NCBI RefSeq assembly: GCF_009758255.1
Contig: NZ_WSEN01000004.1
Coordinates: 248,001-312,000, forward strand
Length of the DNA stretch: 64,000 nucleotides
From: Microbacterium sp. MAH-37
GTDB taxonomy: Bacteria; Actinomycetota; Actinomycetes; Actinomycetales; Microbacteriaceae
Reading direction: 5' to 3'
The notes below the pieces were generated by a model, which was given only the letters and a program-made list of their open reading frames with translations, was not told the DNA's origin and did no database searches. The first letter of the stretch is position 1, and every line of letters begins with the position of its first letter. Below are positions 33,030 through 41,888 of this stretch, in pieces. The translations under genes and the position numbers were made by a program.

Positions 33030-34053
33030 GCCGCCGACACTGGCAGACGTCGCCAGGCTGGCCGGGGTGTCTGTGCCGACTGCTTCCCGCGCGCTCAATC
33101 CCGGTGTCCGTGGCAAGAACAGCGGGTCTCCTGAGCTTCGGCGCCGAGTGGTCGACGCGGCGCGCGCTCTGGGGTACGCCGTGAACCCCGCCGCTCAGAC
33201 GACGAAGGGCGGCCGCGCACGCACGATCGCGCTGATCGTCAGCGACATCGAGGACTTCGGATCCGCGACGATGATCTCCGGTGTCATGCACGCGGCGGAG
33301 AAGCGCGGTGTGTCGGTCGCCGTGCGCACGACCTTGGACGACCCGTTGCGTGAACTGGAGCTTCTCACGGCGCTGCGGGGCGAACGCCATCGCGCGGTCG
33401 TGATCGCCACCGCAAGAACAACCGACATGCCGCGTGAGCGGGCACTGGAAGCGCAGCTGCGGACCCTCGACGAGCACGGGACACGCGTTGTGATCGTCGG
33501 TGACAGCGCCCTCGACTTCCCCGCTGTCACAGTGGACAATCACGAGGCGGGGCGGCTCCTCGCGGATGCACTGGCGCGGTCCGGCAAGCGGCGCTTCGCC
33601 ATCCTGGCAGCGCCCCCGATGGAGATCACCTCGCGGGATCGGGTTCACGGATTCCTCCAGGGACTCTCTGAGCACGACATCACCGTCCCCGACGCGGATG
33701 TGATCCACCAGTCCTTCTCCCGGAACGGCGGGTATGCCGCGATCGACATGCTCGGTGACCGCATTGAGAGGCTGGATGTGATCGCGGCCATGAGTGACGC
33801 GATGGCGGTGGGGGCGATCGCCCGTCTCCGTGAGCTGGGCGTGGAGTCACCCCGTGATCTCGAGGTCACCGGGTTCGACCACGTGCCGATGCTGGGGGAC
33901 GTGCTTCCGCAGTTCAGCACCGTGGAGGTTCCTCTCGAGGCCTTCGGCGAGGCGGCACTGTCTCTGGCGTTGGACGAGGACGGCCCCGATCCGGGTGCTC
34001 GCATCGCGTTGCGGGCGACGCCGATCGTTCACGGCGAGCCGATCATCCGATGA
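33016..34053 (+). CDS. LacI family transcriptional regulator
   Basis: A 345-residue repressor. The HTH and hinge are PTLADVARLAGVSVPTASRA, LNPGVRGKNSGSPELRRRVV, DAARALGYAVNPAA. The periplasmic-binding-like sensor domain follows (ARTIALIVSDIEDFGSATMI, AVTVDNHEAGRLLADAL, GFDHVPMLGDVLPQFSTVEV). The GTG at 33016 is 7 bases after GGAGGAG. It is the likely regulator of the three similar operators in this locus, responding to a sugar derived from its polymer. Confidence 0.92.
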   Translation: MPVDKPPTLADVARLAGVSVPTASRALNPGVRGKNSGSPELRRRVVDAARALGYAVNPAAQTTKGGRARTIALIVSDIEDFGSATMISGVMHAAEKRGVSVAVRTTLDDPLRELELLTALRGERHRAVVIATARTTDMPRERALEAQLRTLDEHGTRVVIVGDSALDFPAVTVDNHEAGRLLADALARSGKRRFAILAAPPMEITSRDRVHGFLQGLSEHDITVPDADVIHQSFSRNGGYAAIDMLGDRIERLDVIAAMSDAMAVGAIARLRELGVESPRDLEVTGFDHVPMLGDVLPQFSTVEVPLEAFGEAALSLALDEDGPDPGARIALRATPIVHGEPIIR

Positions 34054-34153
34054 GACGCGCTGGCGGCTTCGGCGCGCTAGGCCGCACAGGCGAACGACAT
34101 CCAAGACTGGTGCGCATGAACGCGCACAGAATGCAAAGGAGCACGGAGAAGTG

Positions 34154-35065
34154 ATGCACGTACCTGCAGAGAGCACGGGATCGATCACGCCAGGTTCGGT
34201 CTTCCTCGATGATCGCGGCCGCATCGCTCAGCTCCACGGCATCGGGCTGGCTAGGGTCGCAGACCGCTGGTACGCCTGGGGCGAGGACAAAGCGTCGGGA
34301 GGCACGTTCACCGCGGTCGCCTGTTATTCCTCTGCCGACCTGGTCTCCTGGCGTTACGAGGGCGACGCGCTCACCGCGGGGGAGGGCGAGATCGCAGCCG
34401 ATCGTGTCATCGAGCGGCCCAAGGTGATGCAGCGCCCCGACGGAACCTGGTTGATGCTCTTGCACGTCGATTCCGAGGACTATTCGTTCGCGAGCGTCGG
34501 ATACGCCGTCGCGGCTGACCCGGCCGGTCCCTTCCGCTATGTGCACAGCGAGCGGCCGCTCGGGAACATCAGCCGCGACATCGGCGTCTACCAGGAGGAC
34601 GGCGTCGGCTACCTTCTTTCGGAAGATCGGGAGAACGGCTTGCACATCTATCGTCTCCGCCCCGATTACCTCGGTGTCGAGGAGGTCGTCGCAACCCTTA
34701 CGCAGCAGAACAACCCGGCCATCGGTTATGAGTCCCCGACACTGGTCCGCCACGACGGGCTGTATTACTTGTTCGGCTCCGACCTGACCGGCTGGAGTAC
34801 GAACGACAACATGTTCACCACTGCGGAGTCCCTCGAGGGACCCTGGACTCCGTGGCGTCCCTTCGCGCCCGTCGGCAGCGCCACGTTCGACTCGCAAGTC
34901 AGTGTCGTCGTGCCAGTTGGCGCGGGGCACCTGTACGTCGGAGACCGTTGGCAGCGGGATGCTCTCGCCGAATCTCCGGCGGTCTGGCTCCCCATCACGC
35001 TCCGCAACGGCACCGCAGAACTCGAATGGCTGGATGCCTGGGCGCCTCAGGACGTCTTCGGATGA
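34154..35065 (+). CDS. Glycoside hydrolase family 43 protein, exo-beta-1,3-galactanase-like
   Basis: A 303-residue propeller enzyme resembling GH43 subfamily 24-type galactan 1,3-beta-galactosidases: IAQLHGIGLARVADRWYAWGEDK, CYSSADLVSWRYEGDAL, VIERPKVMQRPDGTWLMLLH, and RDIGVYQEDGVGYLLSEDREN. There is no signal peptide. If the call is right, it trims beta-1,3-galactan chains, which would fit a type II arabinogalactan substrate along with GH36 and the first GH43. The start is ATG 34154 after GGAG. It lies 100 bases after lacI. Confidence 0.78.
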   Translation: MHVPAESTGSITPGSVFLDDRGRIAQLHGIGLARVADRWYAWGEDKASGGTFTAVACYSSADLVSWRYEGDALTAGEGEIAADRVIERPKVMQRPDGTWLMLLHVDSEDYSFASVGYAVAADPAGPFRYVHSERPLGNISRDIGVYQEDGVGYLLSEDRENGLHIYRLRPDYLGVEEVVATLTQQNNPAIGYESPTLVRHDGLYYLFGSDLTGWSTNDNMFTTAESLEGPWTPWRPFAPVGSATFDSQVSVVVPVGAGHLYVGDRWQRDALAESPAVWLPITLRNGTAELEWLDAWAPQDVFG

Positions 35066-35231
35066 GCTTGCGACCTGATCGGGCCCGTCCATCTCGTTGA
35101 GAGTCTTCTCGACCGACCTCAGACGACGGTGATTGGTCGCGCCCGCGGCGATGGCGGCGAGTGCGATCTTCTCCACCAGTCGCGTGGTGGAATCTGCCGT
35201 GCCGCGCGGGGCGTGCTGGCAGGATGACACC

Positions 35232-36332
35232 GTGACCAGGAACAGACCGGCGGGAGGCACCGGGGCGAGGACGCTCCGCGACATCGCTCACTGGCGGCTG
35301 CGCTCCCAGCTGCTCGAAGCCCCGATGGCCGACGCCGAGAGCGTCGTGCGCACCATGCTCGCCGTGCAGGCCGAGAATCCGGCGCAGTCCGCCTGGGCGG
35401 TCGCGACCCGCACGGCATCGCCCGACCGCGACGACCTCGCCCAGTCGCTGGCGGCCGGCAGGATCGTGCGCACCCACGTGCTCCGCCCCACCTGGCATTA
35501 CGTGCATGCGGATGACGCGCGCTGGCTGATCGAGCTCACCGCGCCGCGGGTGCTGCCGGTGTTCGACCAGCAATTGCGACCGGTCGCGGATCGCATGACC
35601 GAGCTCGCCGACGCGATCGCGGAAGCCGTCGCGGGCGGTACCGGCCTCACCCGCCCCGAGATCGCGTCCGCCCTCGCCGATCGCGGTCTCGGCCTGCCGT
35701 CGCAGCAGTTGACCCTGCTGCTGGGCAGACTCGAGCTCCACCTGCTGCTGAGCAGCGGCGTGCCGCGCGACGGCCAGCACACCTACGCGCTCATGGACGA
35801 GCGCGTGCCGGCATCCTCGACGATCGATCGCGACGAGGCTCTCGCGCGCCTTGCGTTCCGGTACCTCGGATCGCACGGCCCGGCCACCGACCGCGACCTG
35901 GCGTACTGGGCCACGCTCACGCTGACAGACGCCAGGCGAGGGATCGCCGCCGTCTCGGAGCAGTTGGAGTTCTTCGAACACGACGAGCGCACGTACTGGC
36001 ACGCTCCGGCGAGCGTGCCGGCACCGACGCCCGCACGCGCGCATCTGCTGCAGATCCTCGACGAGATGTACCGCGGCTATCAGGACTCCCGCTGGACCCT
36101 CGATGCGGAGGGCATCGTGCCGCGCGGGCGTGAGACCTCGACCGGCATGGTGCTCTGCGACGGCCAGCTCGTCGCCGGCATGCGTCGGACCGTCGACGCG
36201 CGCAGAGTGCTCTTCGAGGTCGCGCCGTACCGACGGCTCACCAAACGGGAACTGGCCGAGATCCAGAAGGCAGCAGGTCGCAGCGCCGCCTATCTCGGGG
36301 TCGAGGCCGCGCTGGAGGTCGCAGACGTCTGA
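35232..36332 (+). CDS. Winged helix DNA-binding domain protein (PF06224 type)
   Basis: A 366-residue protein of the HTH_42/YcaQ-like family. Diagnostic stretches: RDIAHWRLRSQLLEAP, VRTMLAVQAENPAQSAWAVA, RIVRTHVLRPTWHYVHADDA, LAFRYLGSHGPATDRDLAYW, and IVPRGRETSTGMVLCDGQLV. Relatives include DNA glycosylases that unhook interstrand crosslinks (YcaQ/AlkX), but many shorter actinobacterial members are untested. The GTG at 35232 follows AGGA. It overlaps the convergent DUF2867 gene by 43 bases. Confidence 0.85.
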   Translation: MTRNRPAGGTGARTLRDIAHWRLRSQLLEAPMADAESVVRTMLAVQAENPAQSAWAVATRTASPDRDDLAQSLAAGRIVRTHVLRPTWHYVHADDARWLIELTAPRVLPVFDQQLRPVADRMTELADAIAEAVAGGTGLTRPEIASALADRGLGLPSQQLTLLLGRLELHLLLSSGVPRDGQHTYALMDERVPASSTIDRDEALARLAFRYLGSHGPATDRDLAYWATLTLTDARRGIAAVSEQLEFFEHDERTYWHAPASVPAPTPARAHLLQILDEMYRGYQDSRWTLDAEGIVPRGRETSTGMVLCDGQLVAGMRRTVDARRVLFEVAPYRRLTKRELAEIQKAAGRSAAYLGVEAALEVADV

Positions 36333-37909
36333 GTGCCGGGTGCGCTGTCGCGGGCTTCGTCGCGTGCGGCCGACTGCTCCGCCGCGGCCGTGATGCGCGC
36401 CGCCATGCCCGAGAAGATCAGCCCGTGGAAGGGCAGCACCGCCAGCCAGTAGAGCCGCCCGGTGAGTCCGCGCGGGAAGAAGACCGCCCGCTGGTCGTAT
36501 CTGGATCCGGTGCCGGACCGACGGGCTCGCAGCTCGAGCCACGCCGCGCCAGGCACCTTCATCTCGGCGCGCAGTCGCAGCAGGCCACCTTCTTCCGCGT
36601 CTGGTGCCCGCACGGCCTCGACCCGCCAGAAGTCCAGAGCGTCGCCCGGCATGAGGCGGCTGCGGCTGCGCCGGCCGCGGCTGAGTCCGACCCCGCCGAC
36701 GAGCCGGTCCATCCAGCCCCGCACCGCCCAGAGGAATCCGGACGAGTACCAGCCGTTCTCCCCGCCGATCCCGAGGATCACGGCCCAGAGGTTCGTCAGG
36801 GACGCGGTGGTCTCCAGGGATCTCTCATCGGTGAAGACCGTCCGGCCGGCCCAGTCCGGATCACTGGGCAGCGGATCGCTCGGAGCACCGGTGACCTCCG
36901 CGTCCTGCCAACTGGTCTCGACCGAGTCGGCCTTCACGCGGCCCAGCGCGAGGGCGACCGCGCGCCGATACGGAGTCAGCCCGCCGTCCGGCGGCGGGAT
37001 GATCTCGTCGACGGAGCGGTCCTTGACGACGCACTCGTTCTGCAGCGAGGCGACCAGCGGCCGCGCGATCGTGCGCGGCACGGGAGTGACGAGATTCACC
37101 CATAGGGACGCGAGCTCGGGAGTGAGGACGGGCAGCGCTGCGATGGCGCGCTGCGGCAGGCCGGCTTCGACCGCGTACCCGTTCATCATCTGTCCATAGC
37201 GCAGCACATCGGGTCCGCCGATGTCGACCGCGCGATTCACCGCCGGATCGACGCGTGCGGCGGCGAGGAGGTAGTGCAGGACGTCGCGGATCGCGATCGG
37301 CTGGATGCGGTTGCGCACCCACTTCGGTGCGGGCATGTACGGCAGCACGTCGGTGAGGTGGCGGATCATCTCGAACGAGGCCGACCCGGATCCGATGACC
37401 ACGCCCGCCTGCAGCACGAGCGTCGGCACGTCCGAGGAGAGAAAGATCTCGCCGACCCGCACCCGCGAGCGCAGGTGCGGCGACAGCCGGATGCCGTCCG
37501 GATGGAGGCCGCCGAGGTAGACGATCCGGCTGACGCGGGCGGATGCTGCGGCGGAGGCGACGGTCTCCGCTGCCCGCTCATCCGCCTCTTCGAAGCCCTT
37601 GCCGGCGCCCATTGCGTGCACCAGGTAGTAGACGACGTCGACGTCGTGCATCGCCCGGGCGACGGCATCCTCGTCCTCTGCCGAACCCTCGACGATCTCG
37701 ACCTCCGATCCCCAGGGGAGGGAAGCCGCGCGGGCCGCATCCCTGGCCAGCGCGCGCACCTCGTAGCCGGCGTTCAGCAGTCGGGGTGTGAGGCGCCCGC
37801 CGATGTAGCCGGTGGCGCCGAGCACGAGCGCGCGCGGCGAAGTGCCGTCGTCCCTCGGGATCGCGCGGACGGCGGGCTCGCGGCCGGTGGGCTGGGTGAG
37901 TTCCGTCAT
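36290..37909 (-). CDS. NAD(P)-binding / DUF2867 two-domain protein
   Basis: A 539-residue protein. The N-terminal SDR-type Rossmann domain starts ALVLGATGYIGGRLTPRLLN and includes VDVVYYLVHAMGAGKGFEE and IVYLGGLHPDG. The C-terminal DUF2867 region (about 340-500) has TNLWAVILGIGGENGWYSSG, LMPGDALDFWRVEAV, and YDQRAVFFPRGLTGRLYWLA, with a hydrophobic stretch near LPFHGLIFSGMAARI. Such proteins may be membrane-associated oxidoreductases; function is not known. It is divergent from the arsR-type gene. Confidence 0.88.
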   Translation of the reverse strand: MTELTQPTGREPAVRAIPRDDGTSPRALVLGATGYIGGRLTPRLLNAGYEVRALARDAARAASLPWGSEVEIVEGSAEDEDAVARAMHDVDVVYYLVHAMGAGKGFEEADERAAETVASAAASARVSRIVYLGGLHPDGIRLSPHLRSRVRVGEIFLSSDVPTLVLQAGVVIGSGSASFEMIRHLTDVLPYMPAPKWVRNRIQPIAIRDVLHYLLAAARVDPAVNRAVDIGGPDVLRYGQMMNGYAVEAGLPQRAIAALPVLTPELASLWVNLVTPVPRTIARPLVASLQNECVVKDRSVDEIIPPPDGGLTPYRRAVALALGRVKADSVETSWQDAEVTGAPSDPLPSDPDWAGRTVFTDERSLETTASLTNLWAVILGIGGENGWYSSGFLWAVRGWMDRLVGGVGLSRGRRSRSRLMPGDALDFWRVEAVRAPDAEEGGLLRLRAEMKVPGAAWLELRARRSGTGSRYDQRAVFFPRGLTGRLYWLAVLPFHGLIFSGMAARITAAAEQSAARDEARDSAPGTQTSATSSAASTPR

Positions 37910-37948
37910 GGTCCGAGACTACGGACGTCTCCGGACAGAAGAAGGGTC

Positions 37949-37992
37949 TTGACACCGGCATCCGCTCGTCATAACATACAACCAAATGGTTG
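37949..37992 (+). promoter_or_regulatory. Promoter and operator of arsR-SRPBCC operon
   Basis: TTGACA (37949-37954), a 17-base spacer and TAACAT (37972-37977) form a strong promoter. The palindrome CAACCA-AA-TGGTTG (37979-37992) overlaps the ATG at 37986, so repressor binding would cover the start of a leaderless transcript. Confidence 0.7.
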
Positions 37993-38360
37993 CACAAACA
38001 GAACTGAGCGAGACGGAGATCGACCGTGTGTTCCACGCACTGGCGACGTCGACCCGGCGAGACATCCTGCGCCGGACCATCGATCGCGAGCAGTCCGTCT
38101 CCGAGCTGGCCCGCGACTACGACATGTCGTTCGCCGCGGTCCAGAAGCACGTCGCCGTCCTCGAAGAGGCACGGCTGGTCATCAAGCGCGCCGAGGGACG
38201 CGAGCGGCTCGTCCGCGCGAATCCCGACATGATCGCCCGCGCCAAGGCACTGCTCGCCCGCTACGAGGAACTCTGGCGTGCACGCATCGCCCGTCTCGAC
38301 GACCTGCTGGCAGCACCGGCATCCGACAACGAAACCGCACGACCGGAACAAGGAGAATGA
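37986..38360 (+). CDS. ArsR family transcriptional regulator
   Basis: A 124-residue winged-helix regulator: VFHALATSTRRDILRRTIDREQ, SVSELARDYDMSFAAVQKHV, AVLEEARLVIKRAEGRERLV. There are no metal-binding Cys residues. ArsR proteins paired with SRPBCC/AHSA1-type genes are common and usually control that partner. Its stop is 2 bases before the partner's start. Confidence 0.92.
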   Translation: MVAQTELSETEIDRVFHALATSTRRDILRRTIDREQSVSELARDYDMSFAAVQKHVAVLEEARLVIKRAEGRERLVRANPDMIARAKALLARYEELWRARIARLDDLLAAPASDNETARPEQGE

Positions 38361-38362
38361 CA

Positions 38363-39343
38363 ATGCCCGTCATCGACATCACCAACGACCCCGAGGCCCT
38401 CACCCTCACCGTGACCGCCGAGTTCGCGGCATCCGTCGAGCGCGTCTGGGACGCGTACTCGACGCCGGAGCAGCTCGAGCGCTTCTGGGGCCCTCCGGGC
38501 TGGCCGGCCACGTTCACGAGCTTCGACCACCGGCCGGGCGGCTTCGCGCAGTACCACATGACCAGCCCGCAGGGGGAGAAGTCCTCTGGCCGCTGGGAGT
38601 TCCTCACCATCGACGCGCCGCACCGCTTCGAGGCTCTGGACTGCTTCGTGGACGACGCCGGCGAACCGCTCGACGGCTTCCCCGCGATGCGCATGACATA
38701 CGACTTCACCGAGACCGACGGCGGCACCCGCATGGTCTGCGTCAGCCACTTCGACTCGGTCGAGGCACTGCAGCAGGTCGTCGAGATGGGCGTCATCGAG
38801 GGCACCCGCCAGGCGATGGGCCAGCTCGACGCCGTGCTGCAGGACCTGCGCGAGTACGCCCAGGGCAAGGGCACCCGCCTGGAGCTGCTCGACGACACCC
38901 ACGTGCGCATCACCCGCCTGGTGAACGGCCCGCGCGAGATGGTCTGGCGCGCGCACATGGATCCGGAGCTCACCAAGCAGTGGATGACCGGACCCGACGG
39001 CTGGGTCATGACGGAGGATATCCCGGCCGACACGGTCGGCAAGCACTACCGCACCTCGTGGGCGCCGGTGGGCGACACCGAGGGCGAGCCGTTCGGTTTC
39101 GAGGGCGACGTGTTGCTCATCGACGCCCCGCGCCGCGCGGTCACCACCGAGATGATGATCGGCACCGACGGGCCGTCCACCCTCAATGACCTGAGCCTCT
39201 ACGAGGAGGACGGCGCCACTCTCATCACCATCCTCATCGAGTACCCCGACAAGGACACCCGCGACATGATCCTCGCGACGGGCATGATCGACGGCATGGA
39301 GGCGGGCTACGACCGCCTCGAGCGGTCGGTGCTCGTGGCGTAG
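38363..39343 (+). CDS. Tandem SRPBCC (AHSA1-like) domain protein
   Basis: A 326-residue protein made of two START/AHSA1-like domains in one chain. The first (about 10-160) has FAASVERVWDAYSTPEQLER, FWGPPGWPATFTSFDHRPGG, and MTYDFTETDGGTRM. The second (about 170-326) has TRLVNGPREMVWRAHMDPEL, TKQWMTGPDGW, and LSLYEEDGATLITILIEY. Such domains have a hydrophobic ligand pocket. Usual family proteins have one domain of about 150 residues, so this is a duplication or fusion. It follows GGAG and is cotranscribed with the ArsR gene. Confidence 0.9.
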   Translation: MPVIDITNDPEALTLTVTAEFAASVERVWDAYSTPEQLERFWGPPGWPATFTSFDHRPGGFAQYHMTSPQGEKSSGRWEFLTIDAPHRFEALDCFVDDAGEPLDGFPAMRMTYDFTETDGGTRMVCVSHFDSVEALQQVVEMGVIEGTRQAMGQLDAVLQDLREYAQGKGTRLELLDDTHVRITRLVNGPREMVWRAHMDPELTKQWMTGPDGWVMTEDIPADTVGKHYRTSWAPVGDTEGEPFGFEGDVLLIDAPRRAVTTEMMIGTDGPSTLNDLSLYEEDGATLITILIEYPDKDTRDMILATGMIDGMEAGYDRLERSVLVA

Positions 39344-39378
39344 CATCCGCTTCTCGCGGCGCGCCGTCGCGCACCGCG

Positions 39379-39441
39379 TCGGAGATCGGCAGGATGTCGG
39401 AGGGATTTTGTGAATCCCTCCGACATCCTGCGTTTCTCCGA
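39379..39441. terminator. Very long perfect hairpin between SRPBCC and hydrolase genes
   Basis: A 19-base arm GCAGGATGTCGGAGGGATT (39389-39407) and its exact inverse (39413-39431) form a stem with a 5-base loop. An outer pair TCGGAGA (39379-39385) / TCTCCGA (39435-39441) extends it. It lies 36 bases after the stop and can end transcription. The length and symmetry also suggest a palindromic repeat element. Confidence 0.65.
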
Positions 39442-39513
39442 CAAACCGGCGAGCGGATGCCGGGCAGCCGCGCCCCGAGCCGGCGCGACCCGGCACGGGA
39501 GCAGAATGATGTC

Positions 39514-40311
39514 ATGGCCCTTCCCCTCTCCGAACTGCAGATGCCCGATCCACAGCGCGTGTACACGGCCGACGGCACGAGTCTGGCGACGTACACCTGG
39601 GGCGATCTCGACGCTCCCGTCGTGGTCATGGTGCACGGATTCGCGTCCAACACCCACGACAACTGGGTGCTCACCGGGCTGGAGCGCCGGCTGGCCGCAT
39701 CCGGCCTGCGGGTGATCGGGATCGACCAGCGCGGACACGGCCGCAGCGAGAAGCCGCACGAGGCCGGCGCGTACAGCCTGCGGACCCTCGCCGCCGACGT
39801 CGAGACCGTGCTCGACACGTACCTCGTCGACACCGCGTCGTACCTCGGATACTCGCTGGGCGGCCGCGTCGGATGGCAGGTGATGCTCGACCTGGAGGAC
39901 CGCATCGATCGGGCCGTGCTCGGCGGCGTACCCGACGGCACCGCCCTCGACCGCATCGTGCTCGAAGAGGTGCAGGCCCACCTCGACGAGGGCGCCCCGA
40001 TCAGCGATCCCGTCACGCAGAGCTACATCGAGCTGACCGAGCGCGTACCGGGCAACGATCTGCGCGCCCTGCTCGCGCTCGCCCGGGGCATGCGCAACGA
40101 CGCGATCATCGCGCACCCCGAGAACGCGCCGCAGGTGCCGGTGCTGTTCGTCACGGGCACCGAGGACACCATCCTGGAGGGCTCTCGTCGCCTCGCCGAG
40201 GTGACCCCGGAGGGCCGGCTGATAGAGGTCCCCGGCCGCCACCACTTCAACACTCCGGCATCCCGCGGATTCCGCGACGCAGCGACCGAGTTCCTCACCG
40301 CGGACCGGTGA
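39514..40311 (+). CDS. Alpha/beta hydrolase
   Basis: A 265-residue alpha/beta-fold hydrolase. The oxyanion motif VVMVHGFASN, the loop VIGIDQRGHGRSEKP, the nucleophile elbow YLGYSLGGRVG (Ser about 117), the acid region VLFVTGTEDTI and the catalytic His in PGRHHFN are all present. It has no signal peptide. Esterase, lyase or haloperoxidase activity are all possible. CAGAAT lies 6 bases before the ATG. Confidence 0.9.
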   Translation: MALPLSELQMPDPQRVYTADGTSLATYTWGDLDAPVVVMVHGFASNTHDNWVLTGLERRLAASGLRVIGIDQRGHGRSEKPHEAGAYSLRTLAADVETVLDTYLVDTASYLGYSLGGRVGWQVMLDLEDRIDRAVLGGVPDGTALDRIVLEEVQAHLDEGAPISDPVTQSYIELTERVPGNDLRALLALARGMRNDAIIAHPENAPQVPVLFVTGTEDTILEGSRRLAEVTPEGRLIEVPGRHHFNTPASRGFRDAATEFLTADR

Positions 40312-40403
40312 GCCCGCTGCTGCCCCGGGTTTCGTCTCTGAGGAGTGTCGCTGTTTGCCGCATCCGGCGCGGGGAAGCGACCATTTGCGACATTCTCCGC
40401 TGG

Positions 40404-40409
40404 TAGCGT
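40404..40409 (+). promoter_or_regulatory. -10 box for leaderless gene at 40416
   Basis: TAGCGT lies 6 bases before the GTG at 40416, without a ribosome site. Confidence 0.5.
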
Positions 40410-40415
40410 CGGCAC

Positions 40416-40949
40416 GTGGGCATCGTCGTCAAGTTCCTGCTGATCGCACTCGTCGTGGCGCTCGTGATCGGCATGGTCATGCGGATGTTCCGCAAGCCCG
40501 CCCCGCAGACCACCGGGCCGAAACAGCAGCGGATGCCACTGGTCGTGCCCCTCATCGGGTGGCTGCTGCTGATCGCGGGGCTCGGCTTCGGACTGGCCGG
40601 GTTCTCGGCCCGGCCCGGCACAGACCCGGTGCCGATGCGGATCGGCTCGGTCGTCGCCCTCGTCCTGGGACTGCTCGTGCTGCTGATGCACCGCAATCGG
40701 TACGTGCAGCCGGATGCCGATCGTGTGCGCTTCCGCACGTTCCTGGGCCGGGAGGGGACGATCACGTATCGCGACATCACCACCTTCGCTGTCTCGGAGA
40801 ACGGATGGCGCTCGCGCCTGCAGCTGCGGGCGGCGGACGGCACCCGGCTGCGCGTGAACCCGGCGGTGTTCGACATGTCGCCGACGCTCGCCGCGATCCG
40901 GTTCAAGGAGCGCACCGGCCGGTGGCCCTCCCCGGGCGAAGCGCGGTGA
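40416..40949 (+). CDS. Membrane protein with PH-like domain
   Basis: A 177-residue protein with one N-terminal membrane helix (VVKFLLIALVVALVIGMVM), two more (LVVPLIGWLLLIAGLGFGLA and RIGSVVALVLGLLVLLM), then a soluble tail like a bacterial PH domain (VRFRTFLGREGTITYRDITT, LQLRAADGTRLRVNPAVFDM). The role is unknown. The GTG start is set by the leaderless -10 box. The tail should face the cytosol. Confidence 0.75.
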   Translation: MGIVVKFLLIALVVALVIGMVMRMFRKPAPQTTGPKQQRMPLVVPLIGWLLLIAGLGFGLAGFSARPGTDPVPMRIGSVVALVLGLLVLLMHRNRYVQPDADRVRFRTFLGREGTITYRDITTFAVSENGWRSRLQLRAADGTRLRVNPAVFDMSPTLAAIRFKERTGRWPSPGEAR

Positions 40950-40997
40950 CCGGCTTCACCCAGGACTACCCCAGCATGTCGTGACACCTTTGGGAGC

Positions 40998-41888
40998 ATG
41001 AGTGTCCATGCCCCGGCGCACGCCCCGCAGCAGAGCAATGCTCTCGCGGGGACGGCGCTTGGGATCGTGGCGGTCGCCGCGGGGATCGCACCGTGGATCG
41101 CCGGGGGCGGCATCCTTCCGGTGCAGAACCTGTGGCGCACCGAGGTGCAGCGCTTCCAGATGCCCTTCTCACTGCTGCCGGTGAGTCAGTACTACGCGAC
41201 CAGCATGTTCGTGCTGATCGTGATGGGCGGCGTCTTCGCCGGTCTCGCCCGCCGTATCCTCGCCCGCACCTGGGCCGCCTGGCCGATCGCGCTCGGCGTG
41301 CTGATCGGGCACATCGTCGTCGTGACTCAGAGCTTCATCGCAGACGCACGCGGACTCGACCTCGACGACAAGCGGGCCTGGTGGTATCTCGGCGGTCTGC
41401 TCGCCGGAGCGATCATCGCCGTCGGCTTCGCGCAGGTCGGCTACTGGCTGATCTCCCGTCCGTCGAGCGGACCGGCCGCACTGGGCATCGCGCTCGCCGC
41501 GGTGCCGCTCGCGGCATGGATCGGGATGTGGGTGCAGCTGCTCTCGGGACCGATGGGCATTCCGCAGGGCGTGCTGCTGGTGCTGCGCTGGCTGCCGGCC
41601 GTCGTCGTCGGCCTCGCCCTCGCCTGGTGCGGAGTGATGCCGCCGACCCGCCTGATCGTCTGGTTCCTCGGGCTGAGTGCACTGTGGATCGCGCCGGCCG
41701 CGTTCACCGCTGTCCAGTACGCGCTGGGATCACGGGTGCTGGCGGGCGATCTCAGCGAGATGGCCTCCGCCGGCATGCAGGTGTTCCCCGCTGCGCTCGC
41801 GATCGGATGGCTGCCGGTGGTCGTCGCCGCCGTGATCGGCGTCGTCGGTGCGGCGCTGGCTGCGATCCTGCGCCGGCAGCGCGGCTAG
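40998..41888 (+). CDS. Multi-pass membrane protein
   Basis: A 296-residue protein with about eight hydrophobic segments (ALGIVAVAAGIAPWIAGGG, MFVLIVMGGVFAGLARRIL, LGGLLAGAIIAVGFAQVGYW, and others). It has no recognised catalytic or transport motif. The first gene neighbour is a PH-like membrane protein 48 bases upstream. The stop overlaps the convergent small-protein gene by 4 bases. Confidence 0.7.
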   Translation: MSVHAPAHAPQQSNALAGTALGIVAVAAGIAPWIAGGGILPVQNLWRTEVQRFQMPFSLLPVSQYYATSMFVLIVMGGVFAGLARRILARTWAAWPIALGVLIGHIVVVTQSFIADARGLDLDDKRAWWYLGGLLAGAIIAVGFAQVGYWLISRPSSGPAALGIALAAVPLAAWIGMWVQLLSGPMGIPQGVLLVLRWLPAVVVGLALAWCGVMPPTRLIVWFLGLSALWIAPAAFTAVQYALGSRVLAGDLSEMASAGMQVFPAALAIGWLPVVVAAVIGVVGAALAAILRRQRG

